Shown: positions 1 through 7,357 of the stretch, one piece after another
How the letters are laid out: each line of letters starts with the position of its first letter
Position numbering within the stretch: position 1 is the first letter of the stretch
From: Actinomyces dentalis DSM 19115
Lineage (GTDB): Bacteria; Actinomycetota; Actinomycetes; Actinomycetales; Actinomycetaceae
Direction of reading: 5' to 3'
Length of the DNA stretch: 64,000 nt
Assembly: GCF_000429225.1 (NCBI RefSeq)
Contig: NZ_AUBL01000007.1
Coordinates: forward strand, 39,345 to 103,344
Notes under the pieces: model-generated
Database searches by the model: none
Told to the model about the DNA's origin: nothing
The model's input: only the letters and a program-made list of their open reading frames with translations
Made by a program: the position numbers and the translations under genes

Positions 1-2
1 AG

Positions 3-713
3 ACGCTCGCCGCCGCCGCCATGACCTCGGTGGACCGCCCGGCCCGGATCCTCATCCTGGGCGGCGGGGACGGGCTCCTGGCGCGGGAGGTGCTGCGCTA
101 CCCCGACGTCGAGCAGGTCACCGTGGTGGACATCGACCCGGCCGTCACCGACCTGGCCGCGACCAACCCCCGCCTGGTCGAGCTCAACGGCGGATCCCTG
201 AACGACCCGCGGGTGCACGTGGTCAACCGGGACGCCTTCGGCTTCACCGCCGAGGGCGGGCGGACCTACGACGTCGTGCTCATCGACCTGGTCGACCCGT
301 CCAACGAGAAACCGGCCAAGCTCTACTCCGTCGAGTTCTACCGCCGGGTGGAGGCCCTTCTGAGCGAGAAGGGGGTCATGGTCACCCAGGCGACATCCTC
401 GTTCTTCTCCCCCCGCGCCTTCTCCACGGTGGCCAGCACTGTCGCGGCGGGGCAGCCCGACAGCCGGGTCCTCCCGTTCGCGGTCAATGTGCCCTCGTTC
501 GGGGAGTGGGGCTTCGTCCTGTCGACCAGGGCGCCGGACCTGGTCCTGTCCCATCCCCTGCCGGGCGGCCTGAGGTACCAGACCATGGAGGAGATGCGCT
601 TCATCGTGCTCGACCACCCCGCCCGGACCAGCCCGATGGAGCCCTCCACGCTCCTGCACCCCACGATCGTGCAGGTCTACAACGACGACATGGCCCAGTG
701 GCGCTACTCCTGA
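3..713 (+). CDS. Polyamine aminopropyltransferase (spermidine synthase-like), C-terminal part
   Basis: The frame is open to the left edge (codons for TLAAAA precede the first Met at 21), so the true start lies outside the window. Visible are the methyltransferase-like SAM-binding loop LGGGDG, the acidic residues of VVDIDP, the DAF motif, the catalytic-region stretch VLIDLVDP, the LYSVEFY motif and the terminal GEWGFVLS, all in the order expected for spermidine synthases. The family transfers an aminopropyl group from decarboxylated SAM to putrescine-like amines. The N-terminal beta-domain that normally carries a YHE-type motif is missing because of the window edge; actinobacterial homologues often also have membrane segments upstream. 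Family is secure, exact substrate is not. Confidence 0.85.
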   Translation, partial: TLAAAAMTSVDRPARILILGGGDGLLAREVLRYPDVEQVTVVDIDPAVTDLAATNPRLVELNGGSLNDPRVHVVNRDAFGFTAEGGRTYDVVLIDLVDPSNEKPAKLYSVEFYRRVEALLSEKGVMVTQATSSFFSPRAFSTVASTVAAGQPDSRVLPFAVNVPSFGEWGFVLSTRAPDLVLSHPLPGGLRYQTMEEMRFIVLDHPARTSPMEPSTLLHPTIVQVYNDDMAQWRYS

Positions 714-855
714 CCGCTGGCGGCCGACCGCCGGCGGCCGAGTCCCGCCGGGTTTTGTCGGCCCCGCTGGCGGCTGACTGCCGGGTCCCGCCGGCCCCAC
801 TGGTTCCACCGGCCCCACTGGCCCCGCCGCGACGCCGCAAGGCCTCTCCCGACTT

Positions 856-930
856 CCGCGAACGCGCAGGTTTCCAGTCGAACGCGCGGGCGGGAGATGC
901 GCGTTCGACTGGAAACCTGCGCGTTCGCGG
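856..930. repeat. Perfect 32-bp inverted repeat with an extra third arm
   Basis: Arms 856-887 and 899-930 are exact reverse complements around an 11-nt loop (888-898). A further direct copy of 21 bp of the right arm (tggaaacctgcgcgttcgcg plus g) lies at 971-991. It sits in the 368-bp gap between the aminopropyltransferase and the minus-strand membrane protein, where I see no gene. It could act as a bidirectional terminator or be a mobile palindromic element. Confidence 0.8.
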
Positions 931-1036
931 AGAACGGTCGCCGGCTGGCGTCCCGCTCGGCGGCCCGGCGTGGAAACCTGCGCGTTCGCGGAGAACGACG
1001 GGGGCGGAGCCGGTCGACCGACCGCAGGTCGCGCAA

Positions 1037-1076
1037 CTTCCGCCGGTTTCGCGCGTCACTTCCTCCGGTTTCGGCG
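1037..1076. repeat. Dispersed 40-bp 3'-flank element, copy 1
   Basis: Two CCGCCGGT-like cores about 21 bp apart (the second has CTCCGGT) separated by TCGCG. Near-identical elements occur at 3161-3200 and 13297-13338. This copy lies 5 bp beyond the stop codon of the minus-strand gene ending at 1082. Confidence 0.65.
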
Positions 1077-1081
1077 AGGGG

Positions 1082-1504
1082 TCAGTTCCGGACCCTGATG
1101 GTCAGCCAGGCGGCGAGGCCGACGACCGGCACGGCGCCGATCAGCTTCACGAGCACCTCCGTGTCCGGGAGGGCGAAGATGTAGACCACCGACGTCAGCG
1201 CCGCCGCCCAGACGGCGACGATGGTGCAGGCGCTCGGCAGCCCCGGGATCAGGAGCGCCCCGATCACGAGCAGGACCATCCCGCCGGTGGCGAAGGACAT
1301 GAAATCGGGGTTCATCACGTCGACGGGCCCCTGCGCGCCTCCCCAGATCACGGTCAGGACGCCGCACACCGCCAGGCAGATCCCGGTGATGCCGCGACCG
1401 CTCATGGCCGTTCCGCTCCTGGTCCTCCCGCCCATGGTCGTGCCGCTCCCGGTCGCTCCGCTCCTCATGCTCTCGTCCGCGCCCGTTCCGCGCCTCGCGC
1501 TCAT
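1082..1504 (-). CDS. Small hypothetical membrane protein (four predicted TM segments)
   Basis: I do not recognise the family. From the chosen start the product is 140 residues: a polar, Gly/Arg/Thr-rich N-terminus of about 33 residues, then four hydrophobic stretches starting at GICLAVCGVL and ending in VVGLAAWLTI with a basic tail. The start at 1504 is preferred because AAGGAGAC lies 5-12 nt upstream; a second ATG at 1405 also has AGGAG about 10 nt upstream and would give 107 residues without the polar extension. It begins 28 bp after the flavodoxin-like gene on the same strand, so the two are probably co-transcribed. Confidence 0.6.
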   Translation of the reverse strand: MSARRGTGADESMRSGATGSGTTMGGRTRSGTAMSGRGITGICLAVCGVLTVIWGGAQGPVDVMNPDFMSFATGGMVLLVIGALLIPGLPSACTIVAVWAAALTSVVYIFALPDTEVLVKLIGAVPVVGLAAWLTIRVRN

Positions 1505-1532
1505 CGTCCGTCTCCTTCCGTTCGTTCTTCTC

Positions 1533-2087
1533 TCACCGACCGGCGCCCGGGCCAGCCTGGCCGGTCTGCGCGACCTGCGCGCCGGCCCACTCGCGCCCCC
1601 AGGCGCGGGCGGCCGCCTCCTCGCCGTCGGCCAGCGGGCCACGGCTCGAGTCGACGACGAAGCTCCTGACGGCCGGCTCACCCCGGCCCGCCCGCCGCAG
1701 CGTCTTGGCGATCGCCCCGGCCGCCGAGCCGCTCAACCAGTTCCTCGCGGTGACCGTGTCGAAGATGGCCACACGGGTGCGGGCCGGGATCGACGCCGTC
1801 GCCAGCCACTCGCGCACACCTCCGTCCCCGACCGCCGCCGTCGCCCCCTGTCTGCGTGCCGCCGCCCGGCTGCCGGCGGTCGGCAGGCCCCGGTTGTGGG
1901 TGGGGGCACCCAGGACGAGCAGGTCGAGGTCCGCGGGCGGGGCGCCGGCCCGGTCGGCGTCGAGGACGGAGGCCCGCACTCCGGCGTCGGCCAGCCCGGC
2001 GGCGACGGCCCGGGCGATGGTGCGGGTATTGCCGAAGTGCGATTCGACGATCACGAGTGCCGTCGCTGCCGTCGTCGCTGCGGTCAT
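1533..2087 (-). CDS. Flavodoxin-like protein
   Basis: 184 residues. After TALVIVESHFGNTRTIARAVA (residues about 9-29) comes the FMN phosphate-binding pattern T/S-x-x-x-N-T of flavodoxins, here in the SHFGNT loop, followed by LVLGAPTHNRG, the second loop that contacts FMN. The expected role is electron transfer or FMN-dependent redox chemistry in the cytoplasm, but the partner is unknown. The start at 2087 is supported by a consensus AGGAGG 5 nt upstream. It leads a two-gene minus-strand unit with the membrane protein at 1082-1504. Alternative reading: a WrbA-like or resistance-associated flavodoxin; short flavodoxin-fold proteins are hard to separate by eye. Confidence 0.8.
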   Translation of the reverse strand: MTAATTAATALVIVESHFGNTRTIARAVAAGLADAGVRASVLDADRAGAPPADLDLLVLGAPTHNRGLPTAGSRAAARRQGATAAVGDGGVREWLATASIPARTRVAIFDTVTARNWLSGSAAGAIAKTLRRAGRGEPAVRSFVVDSSRGPLADGEEAAARAWGREWAGAQVAQTGQAGPGAGR

Positions 2088-2244
2088 GGTGTCCTCCTGA
2101 GTGCGGGTGCCATGACCGCAGCCTGAGGTGTGACGCGACGTCGCACGCAAGCGGAGCCGGTGAATCCGACCGGACTGACGGGGCGGCTCGGTGACCCGGC
2201 GTCCGGTCCGGCGCCGCTGCCCGCGAGATCGCCGGGTAACCGCC

Positions 2245-2311
2245 GAGATCGTCACTTGACCCGCGAGCACGTCTGCTAGAGGTACGTTCTCGCGGATCAA
2301 GTGACGATCTC
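2245..2311. repeat. 20-bp-unit palindromic element, copy A
   Basis: Arms 2245-2272 and 2284-2311 match at 26 of 28 positions around the loop 2273-2283, which on the minus strand reads ACCTCTAGCAG, identical to the loop of copy C (31280-31290). The arm contains the unit core CACTTGACCCGCGAGCACGT. A diverged unit (gagatcgccgggtaaccgcc) precedes it. The gap 2088-3200 (1.1 kb) holds no gene that I can support. Confidence 0.75.
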
Positions 2312-2563
2312 GCGCGTCGCGGGGCGCGTCTACGGGCGGCCCAGGGCGCACGGGCGGGGCGGGGGCGCGCGTCCTCGCGGGCCGGGCGGCGCTCCCGTGG
2401 GCCCCATCCGACCGTGAGGATCGCGTCGCCGTCGTCCGACCGGGGGCGTGACGTCCCGGCGGACCCCGTCCGGTCGTCAGGGGCCCGCCTGGTCGTCGGG
2501 GTGCTCGTCGTGGTCGCCGTCAGACGGGTGGCGTCCTCGTCCCGGGGGCCCGCGGCGGCGCGG

Positions 2564-2687
2564 GTTGTCCAAATCTGTTGCAAAGGCCCGGATCCCGTCG
2601 AAGTGCCGGAAGCGAATCGTTGATATTCCGCGCTTCTTCTCGGGGCCGATCCCGGCCCGGGGCGCCTTTGCAACAGATTTGGACAAC
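2564..2687. repeat. Perfect 24-bp inverted repeat with 76-nt spacer
   Basis: Arms 2564-2587 and 2664-2687 are exact reverse complements (GTTGTCCAAATCTGTTGCAA plus AGGC). The spacer of 76 nt has the same length as that of the inverted repeat at 44287-44408 and shares an ATTCCGCG-TTCT centre with it, although the arms differ. No coding potential is evident inside. Confidence 0.7.
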
Positions 2688-2964
2688 TGCCCGCCCCGAG
2701 TCGTCCCAGGAGCCCCATGCGCACCACCGCGCCGGCGCCCCTGCGACGGCGAACCCGGATGAGGGCGGCGGGGCCCTCCGGGGCGGCGCGCCGGGCCGGT
2801 TCGGGCACCCCCGCCCCGCCGGTCGTCCCCGCGACGGGGCCGGCGGCGCTCGACGAGCGCGCCCGGCGCCCCCGTCCCGCCGGTCGTCTTGCATGGCGGG
2901 ACGGCGTCTCGCATGTCGTGACGCCGCCGACCCGGGATCCGTCCGCTGCGCTCTTTTCCGTCCG

Positions 2965-3027
2965 CTACGCCCCTTCACTCTCCGCTACGCCCCTTTTTCC
3001 CGTACAGCGGAGGGTGAAGGGGCGTAG
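2965..3027. repeat. Hairpin element with CGTAC loop, copy 1
   Basis: Arms 2965-2986 and 3006-3027 pair with one mismatch (CTACGCCCCTTCACTCTCCG against its complement). The loop is acgcccctttttcccgtac. The same sequence with substitutions occurs at 44583-44672, so this is a dispersed element rather than a unique terminator. Confidence 0.65.
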
Positions 3028-3160
3028 TAGAGGGCGGACGGGCGCGGCGGGGGAGAAGCCGAGGGGTTGGACATGGGGTCGGATTATGTTGGGGTGGACG
3101 GGCGCGGCGAGGGCGAAGGGGCGCGGCGGTCGATCACCCGACGCACCGAATCGCAAGTCA

Positions 3161-3200
3161 TATCCGCCGGTCTCGCGTGATTTTCCGCCGGTTCCGCGAG
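3161..3200. repeat. Dispersed 40-bp 3'-flank element, copy 2
   Basis: TCCGCCGGTCTCGCG, then TTTTCCGCCGGTTCCGCG. It abuts the stop codon of the minus-strand metallopeptidase (ends 3201). See copies at 1037 and 13297. Confidence 0.7.
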
Positions 3201-4103
3201 TTACAGCTCGGAGCCGGAGACCGCGAAGGTGTCGCACTGCGCCAGCGAGCCGGAGTCCATGCCCGTGGTGAACCACCGCACCCGCTGCTCCGACGAGCCG
3301 TGCGTCCAGGTGTCGGAGTCGACCCCGCTGCCCGAGCGCTGCTGGATGTGGTCGTCGCCCACGGCCGCGGCGGCGTCGAGCGCCGTCTGGACCTCCTCCC
3401 GCGTCGGCTCGACGAGGAAGGGCGTGCCCGTGTCGGGGTCCGCCGTCGTCGCGGCGTAGTGGACCCACACCCCGGCGTAGCAGTCCGCCTGCAGCTCCAC
3501 GCGCACCGAGTCCGAGGTCGCGCCGGCCCCGGCCCGGTCGGCGCGGTTCATGACGCCCAGCAGGTTCTGAATGTGGTGGCCGAACTCGTGGGCGACGATG
3601 TACTCCTCGGCCAGCGGGGTGTCCGTCGCCCCCAGGGTCGACTCCATCTGCGAGAAGAAGCTCATGTCCAGGTAGACCGTCGAGTCGCCCGGGCAGTAGA
3701 AGGGCCCCACCGCCGAGGAGGCGTTCCCGCAGGCCGTGGACACCCGGGCGCCGTCCCACAGCACGAACCCCGGCTTCTGGTAGGTGGCGCCCCCCTGTGC
3801 GGGCAGCTGCTCGCCCCACACGGCGTCCAGCGACTCCGCCACCGCCACCATGCGGCACTGGGTGTACTCATTGGCCGAGGCGCCGTCGTCGCACACGGAC
3901 ATGTCGATATTCGACGACGTCGCGTAGGAGCCCGCCGACCCCGCGCTCGAGCCGAGCAGGCCGCTGAGGTCCAGCCCCGTCAGGCGCGAGACGAGGAGGA
4001 CGGCGATGACGGCCACGATCGAGCCGCCCCCGATCAGCGCGCCCCGGCCGCCGCGGGTGCTCACCCGCTTGGAATCGATCTTGATATCGCGGTTGAAGGA
4101 CAT
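3201..4103 (-). CDS. Neutral zinc metallopeptidase, YpfJ/KPN_02809 family
   Basis: 300 residues. A polar N-terminus with a Gly-rich patch is followed by one TM segment (about residues 25-43), a Ser/Gly linker, and then the Zn_peptidase domain. The catalytic motif HEFGHHIQ is present near residue 175, with VELQADCYAGVW downstream supplying the third zinc ligand region. This architecture, anchored by one TM with the protease outside the membrane, is that of the PF04228 family, whose substrates are unknown. The gene stands alone on the minus strand and is divergent from pyrD. Family assignment is firm, biological role is not. Confidence 0.9.
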   Translation of the reverse strand: MSFNRDIKIDSKRVSTRGGRGALIGGGSIVAVIAVLLVSRLTGLDLSGLLGSSAGSAGSYATSSNIDMSVCDDGASANEYTQCRMVAVAESLDAVWGEQLPAQGGATYQKPGFVLWDGARVSTACGNASSAVGPFYCPGDSTVYLDMSFFSQMESTLGATDTPLAEEYIVAHEFGHHIQNLLGVMNRADRAGAGATSDSVRVELQADCYAGVWVHYAATTADPDTGTPFLVEPTREEVQTALDAAAAVGDDHIQQRSGSGVDSDTWTHGSSEQRVRWFTTGMDSGSLAQCDTFAVSGSEL

Positions 4104-4303
4104 GTCGGCCTCATGGGGTCGAAGGGACGTGATGCGCCCAGCGTAGTGCCGCCGGCCCGGTGTGATCGAGCGCGCCGCCGCGGGGCCGTTCAGCGCATCG
4201 CCAGATGGGGGGCGCCCGGCGCGCCGTCGGATGCGCCGCGGACGACGCCGCCCAGCGCGCCGCCGCCGGGTGGGGCGACCCGCGACCGAGTACTGTTGGG
4301 CGC

Positions 4304-5350
4304 GTGCTCTACGACCTGATGTACAAGACCGTCTTCACCAGGATCGACCCCGAGGTCATCCACGACATCTGCGTGAAGGCCATCGAAGTCACGAGCAAAG
4401 TCCCCCTGGTGCGCGACGCCGTGCGTCAGATGTGGGGCCGTCGCCCCGCCGTCCCGGTGCCCGGCGACGACCGGGGCGGCCCCTTCGCCCGGCCCGTGCC
4501 CGGCCTGCTCGGACTGGCGGCCGGCATGGACAAGGAGGGGCAGGCCGTCGAGGGCATGGACATGCTCGGCTTCGGCTTCATCGAGGTCGGCACCTTCACC
4601 GCCTGGCCCCAGCCCGGCAACGACAGGCCCCGCATGTGGCGCCACCCCGCCACGCGCGCCCTGCGCAACCGGATGGGCTTCAACAACTCCGGGGCCGACG
4701 AGGCCGCCCGCCGCCTGCGCGCCCTGCGCTCCACCGTGCGCGGGCGCAGCATCGTCGTCGGAGCCAATATCGGCAAGACCAAGGCCGTCGCCCTGGACGA
4801 CGCCGTCGAGGACTACCGCTACTCGGCCTCGCGGGTCGCCCGCTGGGTCGACTACCTCGTCGTCAACGTCTCCAGCCCCAACACCCCCGGCCTGCGCGAC
4901 CTGCAGAACGTCAAGGCGCTGCGACCCATCCTGGCCGCCGTGCGCGAGGCCGCCGACGCCGCCGCCCACCGCCACGTGCCCCTCCTGGTCAAGATCGCCC
5001 CGGACCTGGCCGACGAGGACATCGACGCCGTCGCCGACCTCGTCCTGAAGATGGGGCTGGACGGGGTCGTGGCCACCAACACGACCGTCGACCACGACCT
5101 GGGGGAGGGCGGCCTGTCCGGCGCCCCGCTGCTGCCGCGCTCGCTGGAGGTGGTCCGCCGCCTGCGCTCGCGGCTGGGGGAGGGGCCCACCATTATCGGC
5201 GTGGGCGGCATCTCCTCCATTATGGACGCCGAGCTCATGCTCGACGCCGGGGCCGACCTCCTCCAGGCCTACACCGCCTTCATCTACAACGGGCCCGCCT
5301 GGCCGGGGCGCATCAACCGCGCCCTGGCGACGATCCAGCGCCCCCGGTGA
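4304..5350 (+). CDS. pyrD: Dihydroorotate dehydrogenase (quinone), class 2
   Basis: Membrane-associated flavoenzyme oxidising dihydroorotate to orotate in pyrimidine synthesis with quinone as acceptor. Translation from the GTG at 4304 gives 348 residues starting LYDLMYKTVFTRIDPE, the amphipathic N-terminus typical of class 2 enzymes. Seen in order: GLAAGMDKEGQ, NRMGFNNSGAD, the catalytic-serine motif NVSSPNTPG (about residue 188), LVKIAPDL, ATNTT and the FMN-phosphate loop GVGGISS (about 300), and a terminal motif LLQAYTAFIYNGP. The open frame extends upstream of the GTG but that part has no family similarity. A GC-rich hairpin follows at 5356. Confidence 0.95.
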   Translation: MLYDLMYKTVFTRIDPEVIHDICVKAIEVTSKVPLVRDAVRQMWGRRPAVPVPGDDRGGPFARPVPGLLGLAAGMDKEGQAVEGMDMLGFGFIEVGTFTAWPQPGNDRPRMWRHPATRALRNRMGFNNSGADEAARRLRALRSTVRGRSIVVGANIGKTKAVALDDAVEDYRYSASRVARWVDYLVVNVSSPNTPGLRDLQNVKALRPILAAVREAADAAAHRHVPLLVKIAPDLADEDIDAVADLVLKMGLDGVVATNTTVDHDLGEGGLSGAPLLPRSLEVVRRLRSRLGEGPTIIGVGGISSIMDAELMLDAGADLLQAYTAFIYNGPAWPGRINRALATIQRPR

Positions 5351-5355
5351 GCCGC

Positions 5356-5376
5356 CGCCCCCGGTGAACGGGGGCG
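5356..5376 (+). terminator. Hairpin downstream of pyrD
   Basis: CGCCCCC (5356-5362) pairs with GGGGGCG (5370-5376) around GGTGAAC, starting 6 bp after the pyrD stop. No U-tract follows, as is usual in this GC range. Confidence 0.5.
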
Positions 5377-5391
5377 CCGAGATCCCCGGCA

Positions 5392-5420
5392 TTGCCTGTG
5401 TCCGATGTCACGGGTATAGT
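5392..5420 (+). promoter_or_regulatory. Sigma-70-type promoter for the ABC module
   Basis: TTGCCT (5392-5397), 17-bp spacer, TATAGT (5415-5420), in good match to housekeeping promoters. It lies 47 bp upstream of the small membrane peptide ORF at 5467, so the predicted transcript covers that ORF and the two ABC genes. Confidence 0.65.
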
Positions 5421-5466
5421 CTGATCCGTCAACTTGATTCAGTCCCTGCCGGTATAGGAGTGGATC

Positions 5467-5619
5467 ATGAATAGGAAAGCGGCGACCGCGGGCGGGGTCT
5501 GCGGACTGATCGGCATCCCCGTTCTGTGGATCGCCGGGTCCCCCATGTTCGCGGGGATCTCCGCCCTCGTCTCCCTCGTGTGCTGGGCGTCGGTCTACCT
5601 GCCGAGCGGTCAGAGGTGA
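5467..5619 (+). CDS. 50-residue hydrophobic peptide coupled to an ABC transporter
   Basis: ATG at 5467 with AGGAG 6 nt upstream; the frame ends at 5619 and its last codons share GTGA with the start of the ATPase gene, indicating translational coupling. The peptide starts MNRKAATAGG and has two hydrophobic stretches (about residues 8-23 and 27-44) broken by a Gly-Ser-Pro turn, ending in a short polar tail. It is too short for family recognition. It could be a small subunit of the transporter, or a membrane-active peptide whose export or immunity depends on it; nothing in the sequence decides between these. Confidence 0.65.
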   Translation: MNRKAATAGGVCGLIGIPVLWIAGSPMFAGISALVSLVCWASVYLPSGQR

Positions 5620-6515
5620 GGGCCTCCGGCCGCGCAGTCGCCCTGTGCGAGGGCCTGAAGAAGTCATATCCGGGTTTCGTCCTCGGACCCTTGTCGCTGG
5701 GGGTGGAGCACGGCTCGGTGGTGGGGCTGTTCGGGCCCAACGGGTCGGGGAAGACGACCCTGCTGCTCATGCTGCTCGGGCTCGTGCGCCCCACCGAGGG
5801 CCGCGCCCTGTTCCCCCTGGACAATGTGAGCGCCTCCATGGAGAGCGCGGGGCTCCTGGGCGACGTCACCGTGGGCGACTACCTGTCCGCCACGGCGGGG
5901 GTCGTCGCCAGGAGCGGCGTCGAGCGCGACGTTGCGCGCACCTGCGGCATCGACTCCTACATGAGCACGCGGGTCAGGCACCTGTCGATGGGGAATCGGC
6001 AGCGGTTGATGATCGCGCTCATGCTCGTGGAGGACGCCGACCTCATGGTCTTCGACGAGCCCCTCAATGGGCTCGACCCCGAGGGGATCCGCTGGTTCTC
6101 GACGGTCCTGCGGGGTCTGAAGGAGCGGGGCAAGACCGTCATCCTGTCCTCGCACCTCCTCCAGGAGGTCGAGTCGTTCATCGACGCGTGCATATTCCTG
6201 CGGGAGGGGCGGCTGCTCTACGACGGGGAGTTCTCGCGGCTGCGGGAGCTGCTGGCCCAGCGCCTGCGCGCACTGGCACCCGGCCCCTCCGGCGCGGCCG
6301 GCGGCGCCTCGCCCCCGCAGGAGTACCGCTTCGCCCATGACGACGGGCGCCGGATCGTCGTCGACCCCGCAACCAGGACGGATTCCGGCGCGTCCGGCGC
6401 CGAGCCGGGTCTCGAGCCGGTCGACGGCGCGACCCTGTCCCTGCAGACGGCGTACGCGTGGCTGTCCCACCGGTTCGAGACGAGCGGGGCCGAGGGATGG
6501 GAGCCGCCGCGATGA
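5616..6515 (+). CDS. ABC transporter ATP-binding protein
   Basis: 299 residues from the GTG at 5616, chosen because it overlaps the preceding stop by 4 bp (GTGA) and because upstream translation has no ABC similarity. Walker A GPNGSGKTT (about residue 39), a signature reading LSMGNRQR, Walker B LMVFDEPLNGLDPEG and H-loop SSHLL are all visible. The C-terminal about 90 residues are an accessory region typical of two-component ABC-2 exporters. It energises the membrane protein encoded immediately downstream with an ATGA overlap. Confidence 0.9.
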   Translation: MRASGRAVALCEGLKKSYPGFVLGPLSLGVEHGSVVGLFGPNGSGKTTLLLMLLGLVRPTEGRALFPLDNVSASMESAGLLGDVTVGDYLSATAGVVARSGVERDVARTCGIDSYMSTRVRHLSMGNRQRLMIALMLVEDADLMVFDEPLNGLDPEGIRWFSTVLRGLKERGKTVILSSHLLQEVESFIDACIFLREGRLLYDGEFSRLRELLAQRLRALAPGPSGAAGGASPPQEYRFAHDDGRRIVVDPATRTDSGASGAEPGLEPVDGATLSLQTAYAWLSHRFETSGAEGWEPPR

Positions 6516-7324
6516 TGAGGTCGATCGTCTATCAGGCGCGGCTCCACTACCGGGATCGGCGGCTCCGCCTCGCCGTCTGCGCGCTCGTCGTCGTCCTCCT
6601 CGGGCTCGACTGCGTGATCACTCACCTGGTGGCGAGCGGGTACGCCGGGACCGAGGTCGAGGACGTCTCGTACGGCTACGTGTACTCCTTCGGAGGCCGC
6701 GTCGGGTACATCGTTCCCCTCGCGGTCGCGTCCCTGATCGTCACCTCCGAGTACCGGTCGGGGCAGATCGCCAGGTCCATCGTCATTCTGCGCGGGCGCG
6801 ACCGGGCCTTCGCGGCCGACGTCGTGACGGCGGCCCTCGCCGGCAGTGTCCTGGGCGCGGTCTTCGCGACTCTGGCCCACCTCGCCTCGGGCGCCGTATT
6901 CGCCCTCAACGGCCAGGAGTCGAGGTTCGCGACGCCGCGGCATCTCGCGATGTACGGCGGCATCCTGGCGCTCGGGGTTCTGTGGTCCGCCATCGGCGCG
7001 GGGCTGGCGTGGCTCGTGCGCAATCAGACGGCGGTTATCGGCGGCGTCCTCGCCTTCGCCATCTTCATCGAGCCGACGATCAGCGCCGCCGGCAACGCCG
7101 ACCCGTCGGTCATGAGGATCGTCAAGTGGCTGCCGGGGCCGTTGAACTGGGCGGTCTCCTGGCCCGCCGGGGTCGGCCAGGAGACGACCCGTCGGGCGAT
7201 CGGGCTCGCCCCGTGCGCGGCGCTCGTCGTCCTCGCGGTGTACGCCGGCCTCCTCCTCGTCCTGTCCTGGGTCCTCATGAGGAGCCGCCTGAGCTTCTCG
7301 CGCGGCTCCACCACCGCCCGGTAA
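6512..7324 (+). CDS. ABC-2 type transporter permease
   Basis: 270 residues from ATG 6512 (ATGA overlap with the ATPase stop; GGGAG 8 nt upstream). Six hydrophobic segments: near residues 18-36, 60-80, about 110-135, 145-165, 170-190 and a last one before the C-terminus (ALVVLAVYAGLLLVLSWVLM). The layout, with a long extracytoplasmic loop after the first segment and TSEYRSGQI on the cytoplasmic side, matches ABC-2 permeases that work as exporters or bacteriocin-type immunity pumps. Substrate unknown. Confidence 0.85.
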   Translation: MMRSIVYQARLHYRDRRLRLAVCALVVVLLGLDCVITHLVASGYAGTEVEDVSYGYVYSFGGRVGYIVPLAVASLIVTSEYRSGQIARSIVILRGRDRAFAADVVTAALAGSVLGAVFATLAHLASGAVFALNGQESRFATPRHLAMYGGILALGVLWSAIGAGLAWLVRNQTAVIGGVLAFAIFIEPTISAAGNADPSVMRIVKWLPGPLNWAVSWPAGVGQETTRRAIGLAPCAALVVLAVYAGLLLVLSWVLMRSRLSFSRGSTTAR

Positions 7325-7331
7325 CGGTGAA

Positions 7332-7357
7332 CGGGGGCGCCGCTCACCCCGCCCCCG
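7332..7357. terminator. Hairpin between convergent genes
   Basis: CGGGGGC (7332-7338) pairs with GCCCCCG (7351-7357) between the convergent permease and cysteine desulfurase genes; it overlaps the last codons of the latter. Confidence 0.4.

Noticed and set aside
2414..3271. Overlapping open frames in the 2.1-3.2 kb gap
   Set aside because: All cross the hairpin repeats, are mutually overlapping and show no domain or ribosome-binding support.
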